Positions 7,515 through 16,073 of a stretch of 64,000 bases of DNA are shown here, piece by piece. Position 1 is the first letter of the stretch; every line of letters starts with the position of its first letter. Location: positions 4,699,297 through 4,763,296 of the forward strand of contig NZ_CP019936.1 of NCBI RefSeq assembly GCF_002009425.1, in the 5' to 3' direction. Origin of the DNA: Thiosocius teredinicola (GTDB lineage: Bacteria; Pseudomonadota; Gammaproteobacteria; Chromatiales; Chromatiaceae). The translations under genes were made by a program, and so were the position numbers. The notes beneath the pieces were generated by a model. It ran no database searches. It had not been told where the DNA came from and was given only the letters and a program-made list of their open reading frames with translations.

Positions 7515-9896
7515 TTACTTCTTCGACTCGGCGTAAGTCTTGAGCAATTTGTTGAGCATCTCGATATGCTCGGCGTCGGTCAGCGTGCCGGGGGTCGAGA
7601 CCTTGGCCCACAGTTCGGCGTTGGTCATCTCACGGTGGCAACCCAGGCACAGGCCGGTACGCTCCATGCCGTCACGCATCTCTTTGGGCAACGAGCGCGA
7701 CAGCGGCCAGTGGGTGCCGACGGTCTGCGTCTGCTGGCCATCCTTGATAATGGTCGACCAGTCGTAGTCCAGATCGGCGATCTTCGGGATCTGGATCTGG
7801 TGACGACCCGGGATCACCTGCCCGGTCTTCTGATCGATCAGGTCCTCGACGATGTCGACCGGGTAACGCGTCTGGAACACGCCGCCGGAGATGCCGTAAC
7901 CCATCGCTTTCGGGTTGTTGTGGCAGGACTCGCAGGTACGCGCCTTGCGTTGTGCCGAGTGTGGCTGCACCGGCGCCATATCGATCGCATCCGGCGTACG
8001 CTCCTGGCCGAGCTCTTTCTGCTCGTCGAACGATTTGCCGAGCTGGTTCAGGGCGACCACCTCGTTGTTGCGGTCGAACACCGTATACACGATCTGGCAA
8101 CCCGGCATCAGCGGGGTCACGCGGCCTTCGCCGTTGATGCCCAGCACCGGCTCTTCCCAACGCAGGTAGGAGCGCGTCTCGAACACCTTGCCCGGGCTCT
8201 TGAGGCCATGCGTGCCCAGCGGCGATTCGGCGGTCTGACCCGATTCGTCGCGGATCGAGCCGCCGGCCAGCCAGTCGGTGTCCTGGTACGGCTTGCCGTC
8301 GTCGTCCTTGCCGTAGTTGACCTGCACGTGGCAGCCGTAGCACTGCGGTACCCATGAGGCATGACAGGCGTAGCACTCGAGGCTCTCGTTGTGCTTGACC
8401 ACCGAGTCCATCGCCACCATGGCATCCGGGCTCTTCCAGTTGTTGTCGAGCTTGAGCTGCTTGAGCAGCGGCACCTCGAAGTCGTTGCCGGTGGCCGAAT
8501 GCATGACAACCTTCTTGCCATCCTTGACGACGTTGCCGAAGGCATTGCCGCGTGCCGTCTTCAGATAGCCTTCACGCTTGTCGTAGGTGGTGGCGAAGGC
8601 GGCCGTTTCGGTCTGCGGCGTATCGCTCAGGCCACGCTCGGTCTGCGGCAGATCCTTGGCGAACTCTTCGGAGTAGCCGAGCGGCAGTTCCCACGGCAGT
8701 TTGTCGGTGGTGCCGTGGCAGTCCTGACACTCGATCTCGACCTGCGCCAAGGTGGTACCGAAGATATTGCCGTCACCGTGCATGTCGATCGAGGTATGGC
8801 AGTCCTGGCACAGCAGGCCACCCTTCGGGTTCTCCGGACGTGAATCGATCTGGTGATGCAGGTCGTCGGAGATGAACAGATAGTTCTTGGTATGCAGTTT
8901 CGGCTGCTTGCCGCCCTTCTCGTTGTACGGCGAGCCGTAAGGGAACTCCATCAGGCCCTGGTAGGTCACGCCGATACGCTTGCCGCGGTTGTGGCAGGAG
9001 TTACAGGTTTCAACCGGGATACCCGAGTATTCGACGTCACCATGCTTGACCTTGGTCTTGCGGGTCGCCTGGATCTTGTGGGTCAGCATATGACCCTTTT
9101 CTTCTTTATTGATTGTCGGGTCGTTGCCCTCGTAATAGCCTTCGTTGCCATACGGGATGTGGCATGACGAGCAGCCCATGCCGCGATAATCGCCGCGCTT
9201 CTCACGGCCTTTGATACCGACGTGGCAACGCTGACATTGCTGACGCTGGTAGGTGAAACCGGCGAGCTTGGGATCCTTCTCGATCTCTTCGACCGAAGGC
9301 TGCGGCACCTGGGTGAGTTCAGTGGGGAACTGATCACCGTGCGCGGCGATCATCGCCTTCATGTATTCCTTGTATTCGTCAGAGCCGACCTGCGGCACCT
9401 GGCCGTCGGTGTCTTTGACGTCGTAGTTGCCCCACGGCACCTTGTGGTTCTGTACCTCGGCGATACCCCAGGTATGCAGGTTGCCCTGGATCTTGCCCGC
9501 CTCGGTGTTCATCAACGAGCGCTCGACCCGGTAGGCGTAGCCGCTGTGACATTGCCCACAGGTGTTCTCGGCGATCCACACGGAACCCGGATCGGGGTAG
9601 AAGGTTTTCGGTCCGTTACCTTTGAGCAAGGCATCGGGCGCACCTTTGTGCGCGGCCTCGGCTTCAGTCGCCGTCGGGTTGCCGCCATGACACACAACGC
9701 AGCCTTCGGGATCGCCGTTGGCGGCGCCGATGGCCTTGATCTGCAACATCATCACCGCCTGGTCGTCACGGATGTCTTCGATGCCGTCGTGACAACTCAC
9801 ACAACCGGTTTTGGCTGCGGCCGCTGCGGTCGCGGAGGAAAAATAAGCGAACCCCGCAATCAGCATGATTGCGAGTGGCACGAACGTTCTTTTCAT
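7515..9896 (-). CDS. Dodecaheme c-type cytochrome, periplasmic
   Basis: A 793-residue exported protein (signal peptide MKRTFVPLAIMLIAGFAYFS, cleavage after about residue 27). I count 12 CXXCH haem-attachment motifs: CVSCH, CVVCH, CGQCH, CQRCH, CSSCH, CNSCH, CQDCH twice, CYACH, CYGCH, CESCH, CLGCH. Motif spacing does not match NrfA, HAO or octaheme nitrite reductase as I know them, and there is no CXXCK site. It probably moves electrons in the periplasm, possibly to sulfur or nitrogen compounds or extracellular acceptors. A strong GGGGAGG ribosome-binding site precedes the ATG, and an FNR-like box lies about 120 bp upstream. Confidence 0.9.
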   Translation of the reverse strand: MKRTFVPLAIMLIAGFAYFSSATAAAAAKTGCVSCHDGIEDIRDDQAVMMLQIKAIGAANGDPEGCVVCHGGNPTATEAEAAHKGAPDALLKGNGPKTFYPDPGSVWIAENTCGQCHSGYAYRVERSLMNTEAGKIQGNLHTWGIAEVQNHKVPWGNYDVKDTDGQVPQVGSDEYKEYMKAMIAAHGDQFPTELTQVPQPSVEEIEKDPKLAGFTYQRQQCQRCHVGIKGREKRGDYRGMGCSSCHIPYGNEGYYEGNDPTINKEEKGHMLTHKIQATRKTKVKHGDVEYSGIPVETCNSCHNRGKRIGVTYQGLMEFPYGSPYNEKGGKQPKLHTKNYLFISDDLHHQIDSRPENPKGGLLCQDCHTSIDMHGDGNIFGTTLAQVEIECQDCHGTTDKLPWELPLGYSEEFAKDLPQTERGLSDTPQTETAAFATTYDKREGYLKTARGNAFGNVVKDGKKVVMHSATGNDFEVPLLKQLKLDNNWKSPDAMVAMDSVVKHNESLECYACHASWVPQCYGCHVQVNYGKDDDGKPYQDTDWLAGGSIRDESGQTAESPLGTHGLKSPGKVFETRSYLRWEEPVLGINGEGRVTPLMPGCQIVYTVFDRNNEVVALNQLGKSFDEQKELGQERTPDAIDMAPVQPHSAQRKARTCESCHNNPKAMGYGISGGVFQTRYPVDIVEDLIDQKTGQVIPGRHQIQIPKIADLDYDWSTIIKDGQQTQTVGTHWPLSRSLPKEMRDGMERTGLCLGCHREMTNAELWAKVSTPGTLTDAEHIEMLNKLLKTYAESKK

Positions 9897-10211
9897 GACG
9901 AGCCTCCCCAGGCGGTAACGGCTCTCACGCCCAGCATCCTGCCGCGAACAAACATTTCCTTGGGGAACGGGAGGCCGCTTGAGCGAAAAAACTACACAAA
10001 GACTCAGGTAATTAACTTGAGCTGCATCAAGAAGAGGTGCCGCAATTGATATTTGTCATGGTGCAGCGTCGATTCACGGCCTAATCGATGGATACGGCTG
10101 TCGGCTGGCGGCAATTGACGAATCGCATTGTCCGCACTTCGGTGTTCGCGGTTCACTGTGGCGCAACACGCAAACGCCGACTGCAGTCGACAACCGTTGG
10201 AGCGACGCAAA
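9897..10211. other. Divergent regulatory region between cytochrome and Spy-like genes
   Basis: This 315-bp region holds no gene. It contains the leftward ribosome-binding site at about 9902-9909, the FNR-like palindrome at 10017-10030, and the rightward GGAG at 10199-10202. Both flanking genes are transcribed away from it. Confidence 0.6.
10017..10030. promoter_or_regulatory. FNR/ANR-like binding site
   Basis: The sequence TTGAGCTGCATCAA matches the FNR consensus TTGATnnnnATCAA at 9 of 10 informative positions. It lies between the dodecaheme cytochrome gene and the Spy-like gene, 120 bp from the cytochrome start and 180 bp from the other. Oxygen-responsive control of the cytochrome is the natural reading. 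This is motif inference only. Confidence 0.55.
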
Positions 10212-10637
10212 ATGAAAATTTCGAAAACCCTGGGCGCCTCAATCCTCGCCCTGTGCCTTGTGATGCCTGCCACTGCGAGTAGTGCCGACGTCGCCGAACT
10301 TGGGCAGCCGATCGTCGAGCTGATGCCACAGGTCAAAAAGATGCGCGCCGATCTGCAGTTGACGAAAGCGCAGTCGGACAAACTCGACGCCTGGCTGGCC
10401 GATGCGCCGGCCAAACGCGAGGCACTCGAAGCCGAGACGTTGGAGATCCGCGATCAGCTGCGCGAAGCGATCCTTACCGGCGCCGACCGTATGACCCGCG
10501 AGGCGCTGAAGAAAGAATTTGCCGCGAAGCAGACACGGCTGATCGAAATGCGCAGCCTGTGCACGCGCATGCTGCGCGACACCCTGACCCCGGAACAGTT
10601 CGACAAGGTGGTCGCGAGTTACCGCGCCTCCCTTTAG
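10212..10637 (+). CDS. Spy/CpxP-like small periplasmic protein
   Basis: A 141-residue protein with a signal peptide (MKISKTLGASILALCLVMPA, cleavage near ASSA). The mature part is almost entirely helical and charged, with an LTKAQSDKLDAWL segment and a TPEQFDKVV motif near the C-terminus. These resemble the Spy/CpxP/heavy-metal-sensor fold that binds unfolded proteins in the periplasm. The LTxxQ-type element occurs in both positions expected for the family. The start at 10212 is set by GGAG nine nt upstream. A rho-independent terminator follows. Confidence 0.7.
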   Translation: MKISKTLGASILALCLVMPATASSADVAELGQPIVELMPQVKKMRADLQLTKAQSDKLDAWLADAPAKREALEAETLEIRDQLREAILTGADRMTREALKKEFAAKQTRLIEMRSLCTRMLRDTLTPEQFDKVVASYRASL

Positions 10638-10666
10638 ACCAAACGAGAGATCGTCATCTCCTCCTA

Positions 10667-10695
10667 GGGCCTCCTCCGTTGAGGCCCGTTTTTTT
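10667..10695 (+). terminator. Rho-independent terminator
   Basis: A GGGCCTC/GAGGCCC stem with a 7-nt loop is followed by a run of seven T residues (10689-10695). It ends the Spy-like gene transcript. Confidence 0.9.
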
Positions 10696-10746
10696 GCGCT
10701 CGACTTCGCCGTCGAGCCCCCTGCATCACTGCCGAAACCTCATCGG

Positions 10747-11181
10747 TCACGGCAAGCCGTAGCCGCGAGCCATCAAGACAGCCAACAGGGGCATCAAGAC
10801 CAACATCGCCATTTCCACTTTCAACACGATCAGCAAGCGTCGCGGCACAACGACGGTGCTGGCGTCGGCGTTGCGCTGGCGCAGCAGAAAGACAGTCGGA
10901 TAGATCGAGAGTACGCCGATCACGACAAACAGCCCCAGCTTGAGATGAAACAGCACGTTGCCCGAGTAGAAAGAAGCAGGCTTGCCGACCAGAAACCACA
11001 ACGCTAGACCGGCCGCCAATACGGCCAACGCACTCAGGCCGTACACAGCATCGACGCGCGCCAGCCGGCGGATGGTCGCCGCCGGTGTTGCAGGCCTCAG
11101 CGACAGATACTCGTGGAACAGCGTCGCCGCGAGCGCGAGGATGCCGATGAAGTGCACGTATCTGACGAGGGTTTCCAACAT
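10747..11181 (-). CDS. DUF2214 family membrane protein
   Basis: A 144-residue protein with four hydrophobic helices. The first contains histidine (YVHFIGILALAATLFHEYLS) and the third contains FHLKLGLFVVIGVLSIYP. The layout matches the DUF2214/CopD-like integral membrane proteins that carry conserved intramembrane histidines, possibly for haem or copper. Function is not established. It is the last of two leftward genes, 51 bp after the next hypothetical. Confidence 0.75.
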   Translation of the reverse strand: MLETLVRYVHFIGILALAATLFHEYLSLRPATPAATIRRLARVDAVYGLSALAVLAAGLALWFLVGKPASFYSGNVLFHLKLGLFVVIGVLSIYPTVFLLRQRNADASTVVVPRRLLIVLKVEMAMLVLMPLLAVLMARGYGLP

Positions 11182-11232
11182 GATGGCAACTACCGTTGGT
11201 GGCGATCCGCAATTCGCGCAGGGCGCCGCGCA

Positions 11233-11643
11233 CTATTCATCGAGCAAGCTGCGCAACTGCTCACGTATCCGCGGATAGTCGTCTGGATGCTGCTCGCGCA
11301 GATAGCGCAGATCGTTGATCAGACGTTCCACCGTGTCGGCAGTTTCCTGATGTTTGACTCTGTCGATCTGCGTCTTGATGTCGCGTAATCGCATCAACGA
11401 CTCCGCACCCTCGGCACTCTCGGGCGGTTGTTGCTCAGCCATATCGAGCAATACCTCGGTCAGCAAGCCGAGCTGCCGGCCGTAGCTCGCAATGTCGAAT
11501 GCCTTCTGCTCGATACGCCCATTACCCGCATCGGCATCGATCGAGCCGAAGAACCAATCGGTGCTCGGCGCGATGCGCTGCGCCACACTGCCGCTGAATG
11601 GAAAATGAATTTGCGGTGCCCACTGCACCCACCACGGAAACAT
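11233..11643 (-). CDS. Conserved-looking hypothetical protein
   Basis: A 136-residue soluble protein beginning MFPWWVQWAPQIHFPFSGSV. The start at 11643 is supported by AGGGGAG about 8 nt upstream; the frame is open further upstream but without similarity. The N-terminal third is aromatic and proline-rich, and the rest is helical and charged (SLMRLRDIKTQIDRVKHQE to YPRIREQLRSLLDE). I do not recognise a family. The single hydrophobic N-terminal patch is too short for a membrane span. Confidence 0.65.
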   Translation of the reverse strand: MFPWWVQWAPQIHFPFSGSVAQRIAPSTDWFFGSIDADAGNGRIEQKAFDIASYGRQLGLLTEVLLDMAEQQPPESAEGAESLMRLRDIKTQIDRVKHQETADTVERLINDLRYLREQHPDDYPRIREQLRSLLDE

Positions 11644-11952
11644 AGGCTCTCTCCCCTGACGACAGTGTCGGCACGTCCGTTGGTCCGACGATTGCAACGA
11701 TCTTCCCTGTCGTTGCCCGGGCTGTCCAGTGCGCCTCTGTCTTGTACGGCAAGCAGCAATGCGGACGACATGCACGGCAGACACGTGAGCTCGGCCCACT
11801 CTTGTGCGCTTCGGTCAGTCGATGAAAGCCGGCTTTGCACCAGAAATGTGCAGCGCAATGCTGGCGATCGGCTTGTCGCATCGCCACACACTTGACTCGT
11901 CGTGCGATCAGGCGTGAATTGATACGAATCTAAACCACACGATCGGAGACTG
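11644..11952. other. Divergent intergenic region
   Basis: This region separates the leftward hypothetical from the rightward SLC13 permease. The only signal I see is a possible sigma-70 promoter for the permease: TTGACT at 11892-11897, then TGAATT at 11915-11920 after a 17-nt spacer. Open frames here lack start signals. Confidence 0.4.
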
Positions 11953-13788
11953 ATGTTGTCCTGGCAAATCGGGTTTGTGTATGCCTTGGTCGTGTTCGCG
12001 ATCGTGTTGTTTTTCAGCGGCCGCGTCCGGCTCGACCTGACGGCCGCACTCGTCATCATTGCATTGGCGGTATCCGGCATCCTGACGCCGGCCGAGGCGG
12101 TGTCCGGTTTCGGCAATCCGCTGGTCATGCTGATCGCCGGGCTGTTTGTGATCAGCGAAGGGCTCTACCGCACCGGCGTTGCCGCCTGGGTGGGATTGAA
12201 GATTGCCGCGCTGGCCGGGGGCAACGAGTCGCGACTGATCTTGATGTTGATGCCTGTCGTCGCCGTGCTATCAGGCTTGATGAGTTCTACCGGCGTGGTC
12301 GCGCTGTTCATTCCCGTGGTGCTGAGCCTGGCACGCGAAGCCGGGTTGGCGCCTTCGCGCCTGTTGATGCCGTTGGCGATCGCCTCATTGATCGGCGGCA
12401 TGCTGACCTTGATCGGTACGCCACCAAACCTTGTCGTCAATCGCGCATTGATCGATGCCGGCAGGCAAGGATTCGGCTTTTTCGATTTCACCGCAATCGG
12501 CGGCGTCATTCTGCTCGCGGGGGTCGCGTACATGCTGACCATCGGCCGTCGCCTGCTGCCGAAACACGATACACGACAGGCGACAAGACAACGCCCCCGT
12601 TTGCAGGAACTGGCCCGCGCACATGGGATGGAGTCGCACCTGCACCGGCTGCGCGTGTTTCCCGATTCAGTGTTGGTCGGCAACACGATCGGCAATGTCG
12701 GACTGCGGCGAAACTTCACCGTTACGGTGATCGCCGTCGAACGGCAGGGCACGATCCTGACGTCGCTCAAGCCTGTGCTGCTCGAAACCAAACTGGAGGC
12801 CAACGACATCCTGATCGTGTCCGCGACCGGGTCGGCGGTCGCACAGTATGCCAAGCAACTCGGTGTCACCGATCTCGGCTTTCCACATGGCTTGTTGCGC
12901 CGCTTCCGTGAAAGCTTCGGCATTGCCGAGGCACTCGTTGCGCCGGGCTCGCCGCTGGAAGGCAAAACCGTGCACGAAAGCGACCTGCGCCAACGCCAGC
13001 ACCTCAACATCCTGTCGATTCGGCGTAGCGACGGGCCGCAGCCGTTCGACTTTCAGACCACACGACTGCATGCCGGCGATGTACTGCTGGTCGCCGGCGC
13101 CTGGACCGACCTGGAAAAGCTCAGTGGACCACGTAACGACATGGTATTGCTGGAGATGCCGGAAGAGATCGCCGAGCGCACCTGGCACGGTAACCAGGCG
13201 CCGTGGGCCGTGGTGATCGTTAGCGTCATGCTGGTGTTGATGGTGTTTCAACTCACGCCGAACCTGACCGCGGTGATGTTGGCGGCACTGGCCATGGTCA
13301 TAACGCGCTGCATCGACATGGAAGAGGCCTATCGATCGATGAACTGGCAAAGCCTGGTTTTGATCGCCGGCATGCTGCCGCTCGCCGATGCACTGGACAA
13401 GACCGGTGGCGCAACATTGATCATCAACATGCTGACCCACACTTTCGAGGGCTACGGGGTATTGGTGATACTGACCGGCCTGTTCGTTCTCACTTCGCTG
13501 TTGAGTCAGTTCATCTCGAACACGGCAACGACGGTGTTGATTGCACCGATTGCCCTGGGGCTGGCTGTCGATCTCAATTACGAACCGACCGCTTTCCTGA
13601 TGACCGTTGCAATCGCCGCTTCAACCGCGTTTGCCACGCCGGTGGCTTCACCGGTCAATACCCTGATCCTTGCTCCGGGTCAGTATCGCTTCAGCGACTT
13701 CGTCAGGATCGGCGTACCACTGCAGATCATCGCGTGGTTGATCACGATCCTGTTGGTTCCTATCGTGTTTCCGCTGCACTCAGCCTAG
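11953..13788 (+). CDS. SLC13/DASS-type permease with two RCK_C (TrkA-C) domains
   Basis: A 611-residue inner-membrane transporter. Hydrophobic helices occupy residues 1-200, with the family signature GTPPNLVVN near residue 157. Two soluble regulatory TrkA-C domains follow at roughly 205-290 and 310-390 (FPDSVLVGNTIGNVGLRRNF and VAPGSPLEGKTVHESDLRQ). A second membrane half at 410-611 contains the matching SNTATTVLIAPIAL and TPVASPVNTLI motifs. Such proteins move dicarboxylates, sulfate or other anions with sodium; the substrate cannot be read from sequence. GGAG precedes the ATG. It appears monocistronic. Confidence 0.92.
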   Translation: MLSWQIGFVYALVVFAIVLFFSGRVRLDLTAALVIIALAVSGILTPAEAVSGFGNPLVMLIAGLFVISEGLYRTGVAAWVGLKIAALAGGNESRLILMLMPVVAVLSGLMSSTGVVALFIPVVLSLAREAGLAPSRLLMPLAIASLIGGMLTLIGTPPNLVVNRALIDAGRQGFGFFDFTAIGGVILLAGVAYMLTIGRRLLPKHDTRQATRQRPRLQELARAHGMESHLHRLRVFPDSVLVGNTIGNVGLRRNFTVTVIAVERQGTILTSLKPVLLETKLEANDILIVSATGSAVAQYAKQLGVTDLGFPHGLLRRFRESFGIAEALVAPGSPLEGKTVHESDLRQRQHLNILSIRRSDGPQPFDFQTTRLHAGDVLLVAGAWTDLEKLSGPRNDMVLLEMPEEIAERTWHGNQAPWAVVIVSVMLVLMVFQLTPNLTAVMLAALAMVITRCIDMEEAYRSMNWQSLVLIAGMLPLADALDKTGGATLIINMLTHTFEGYGVLVILTGLFVLTSLLSQFISNTATTVLIAPIALGLAVDLNYEPTAFLMTVAIAASTAFATPVASPVNTLILAPGQYRFSDFVRIGVPLQIIAWLITILLVPIVFPLHSA

Positions 13789-14255
13789 TGCCTGTTTTCG
13801 CACCGCACAGATCGACCTAAGTGGCTTGTTGTCGATCGATTGGGATTCAAACAACCGCTAATCGGAAAGCACTTCGGAAAACAGGCAAGTCGTTCTTAAC
13901 AAAGCAAAAAACCGGAATTATTCCAGCGTTATTTTTGTGAATTTCGTCTCAAGTTGAGCATGGCTACGCCGTTACCCGGGTCATTGAACAGTTGTTCGAG
14001 AACCGGTGCCCATCACGATCTGCACGACACGGACTGAGGCTATCGCGTTACGAAGAGATCCCGTATCTGGGCACCGCAACGATTCGAGGAAAACAGCCTC
14101 GCTCTGCATAGCGGAAATTCTTTGAACGTCGCAACCCGTTTCTACCAGCGTTCAGTTGAAAACCCGCAGCGCCATTTCTCTTTGACGCCTCGCCATCGAG
14201 GAAGAGATATGAACCGACTGCATTCGAATGTATCGATAGAGTGAGGTGATTTGAA
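13789..14255 (+). other. 467-nt intergenic leader region
   Basis: No gene is visible. The region is less GC-rich than its neighbours. A plausible promoter for the next gene is TTGACG at 14182-14187 and AGATAT at 14205-14210 with a 17-nt spacer. The ribosome-binding site GAGGTGAT lies just before 14256. The remaining 390 nt show no conserved RNA structure that I recognise. Confidence 0.4.
14182..14210 (+). promoter_or_regulatory. Candidate sigma-70 promoter
   Basis: TTGACG and AGATAT are separated by 17 nt, and a start would fall about 40 nt before the Roadblock-like gene. The -35 element is 5/6 to consensus, and the -10 is weak. Confidence 0.35.
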
Positions 14256-14609
14256 ATGTCTGATATTGAAAAACTGTCGGCCCTGGATGGCTACATTGCA
14301 ATGTCGTTGGTGGATTCTTCCAGCGGCTTGGTTATCGAGTCGAATGTTCAAGGAACGTTCGACATCGAAGCTGCTTCTGCGGCAAACACTGAAGTGGTCC
14401 AGGCAAAGCTGCGCGCCATGCGTGACATCGGCCTGGAAGACGATTACATCGAGGACATCCTTATCTCCCTCGGCACCCAGTATCACCTGATCCGCCCCCT
14501 GGCAGCGCATCCGGACGTCTTCGTTTACCTCGCACTCGACCGCAGCAAAGCCAACCTGGCCAAGGCACGCATCGTGCTGAAGACGTTTGAGAACACCGTA
14601 AAGTTCTAA
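14256..14609 (+). CDS. Roadblock/LC7-like small protein
   Basis: A 117-residue soluble protein. The pattern LDGYIAMSLVDSSSGLVIES, then a helix, a beta strand pair ending LIRPLAAHPDVFVYLAL, and a C-terminal helix matches the Roadblock/LC7 fold. In bacteria that fold often serves as a GTPase-activating partner or scaffold of small GTPases and polarity proteins. No GTPase gene lies next to it. A strong ribosome-binding site (GAGGTGAT) and a hairpin at 14619 frame it as a well-expressed single-gene unit. The fold assignment is by pattern, not alignment. Confidence 0.65.
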   Translation: MSDIEKLSALDGYIAMSLVDSSSGLVIESNVQGTFDIEAASAANTEVVQAKLRAMRDIGLEDDYIEDILISLGTQYHLIRPLAAHPDVFVYLALDRSKANLAKARIVLKTFENTVKF

Positions 14610-14618
14610 GCCGTCACA

Positions 14619-14651
14619 TGACCGCCCTGCGGCTCTATGCCAGGGCGGTCA
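14619..14651 (+). terminator. Strong hairpin terminator
   Basis: A perfect 11-bp stem (TGACCGCCCTG with CAGGGCGGTCA) with an 11-nt loop starts 9 nt after the stop codon. The following T-tract is poor (TCGTTC). It may also serve leftward transcripts ending at 14712. Confidence 0.65.
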
Positions 14652-14711
14652 TCGTTCAACTCAAGACAGCCGCAGTTCGCGAGCCAGCACTTGGCCCGCA
14701 TTCCATTTCAG

Positions 14712-16073
14712 TCATGTCTGCCGCGGCGGCAAACGCACACAGACGCTCAATCCTCCCAGCTTCGACACACCGAACTCCAATTCACCGCCATAGGCGTTGA
14801 GGATATCCCTGGCGATCGCCAGGCCGAGTCCGGTACCCGATGTCTGTTGGTCCAAACGCATACCACGCTGACCGATCAGGCGGCGTTGCTGTTCCGACAC
14901 GCCCGGGCCGTCGTCTTCGATAAACACGATACATTCACGGTCCAGCTCGGCATGAATACGCACGCGGCTGCGTGCCCACTTGGTTGCATTGTCGAGCAGA
15001 TTGCCCAACAGCTCGGTGAGATCCGCCGGTGGCAGCCGCACATCTTCATGGTCGGGCAGATCCAGCTCCCAATCGAGCGATTCGCCGGCGGGTGTACGTT
15101 GCAGCGTCTTGACGACCCCGGCAACGACCTTGACCAGATCGGCATGCTGCACGCGACCCGCCGCTTCGCTGCGCAGGCGCGCACGTATCAACTCGCGATC
15201 GACGCGCTGGCGCATCGTCTGCGCGAGATGTTCCAGATCGTCGGCCATACCTGCTTCGCCCTGGCTGCGCAGACGTTGTGCATCGGCGGTCAGTGCAGTC
15301 AACGGTGTTTTCAAGCCGTGCGCCAAATCGGCCGTCCAGGCACGCGCCGCCTCGACGGTGCGATCGCGGGCGTCGAGCAATTCATTGATCTCATCGGCCA
15401 GTGGCTGAACCTCGTCGGGAAAGGTTTCCGACAGCCGCGCATCGTTGCCGGATCGCACGGCATGCACGCCGCGACGGATGCGATCGAGCGGCGAAAGGCC
15501 GGTGCGCACCTGCCACCAACTGCCCATCAGCAGCACGGCCGCCAACAGGCCCAGGTAGGGCATCAGATCGACTGCGAAGGCATCGCGTGCATTGATGAGA
15601 TCGGTGCGGTCGATCGCAACCACGATTCGCAGCCGATGCGGCTCGGTCGTGGGAAATACGATGACCTGCTGTTCACGGACCAGCAGCGATTGATCGGCCG
15701 GCCCGGGCAATTCGTGGCGATGCACGACACCCAACGTGAGTTCGTCCGGCGGTAGCGGCAAGAGGGCATCCCACATCGAGCGTGAGCGCTTCAGGATACG
15801 GTGCTTATCGTCCTGAATCTGCCAGTACAACCCGCTCAGTGGTTGTTCGAATCGTGCATCGGACAACGGCCGGGTCAATCTGAATCCACCGTTGCCGTCG
15901 GGTTCGATGCGGCCGATGAGTTCGGTCAGATGGGTTTCGAGTTCACTGTCGAGACGGCGCTCGACATGGTGGCTGAACAGCTCGACCAGACCGAAGCCGG
16001 CGACGATCAACGCTACGCCAATGGATACCGCCGCCGCGACCAGCAGGCGGATGCGTAGCGAGCGCAATTTCAC
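14712..16073 (-). CDS. Two-component sensor histidine kinase (PhoQ-like layout)
   Basis: A 453-residue inner-membrane kinase. Transmembrane helix 1 is at about residues 10-33 and helix 2 at about 172-190, bracketing a 140-residue periplasmic sensor. A HAMP-like segment (LSPLDRIRRGVHAV) follows. The catalytic part has the H-box DLAHGLKTPLTAL (His252), N-box NLLDNATKWA (Asn362), G1 EDDGPG and G2 GTGLGLAI. Its start overlaps the stop of the response-regulator gene by 4 bp (ATGA), so the pair is co-translated. The adjacent CzcCBA genes make metal sensing the likely role. Confidence 0.93.
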   Translation of the reverse strand: MKLRSLRIRLLVAAAVSIGVALIVAGFGLVELFSHHVERRLDSELETHLTELIGRIEPDGNGGFRLTRPLSDARFEQPLSGLYWQIQDDKHRILKRSRSMWDALLPLPPDELTLGVVHRHELPGPADQSLLVREQQVIVFPTTEPHRLRIVVAIDRTDLINARDAFAVDLMPYLGLLAAVLLMGSWWQVRTGLSPLDRIRRGVHAVRSGNDARLSETFPDEVQPLADEINELLDARDRTVEAARAWTADLAHGLKTPLTALTADAQRLRSQGEAGMADDLEHLAQTMRQRVDRELIRARLRSEAAGRVQHADLVKVVAGVVKTLQRTPAGESLDWELDLPDHEDVRLPPADLTELLGNLLDNATKWARSRVRIHAELDRECIVFIEDDGPGVSEQQRRLIGQRGMRLDQQTSGTGLGLAIARDILNAYGGELEFGVSKLGGLSVCVRLPPRQT

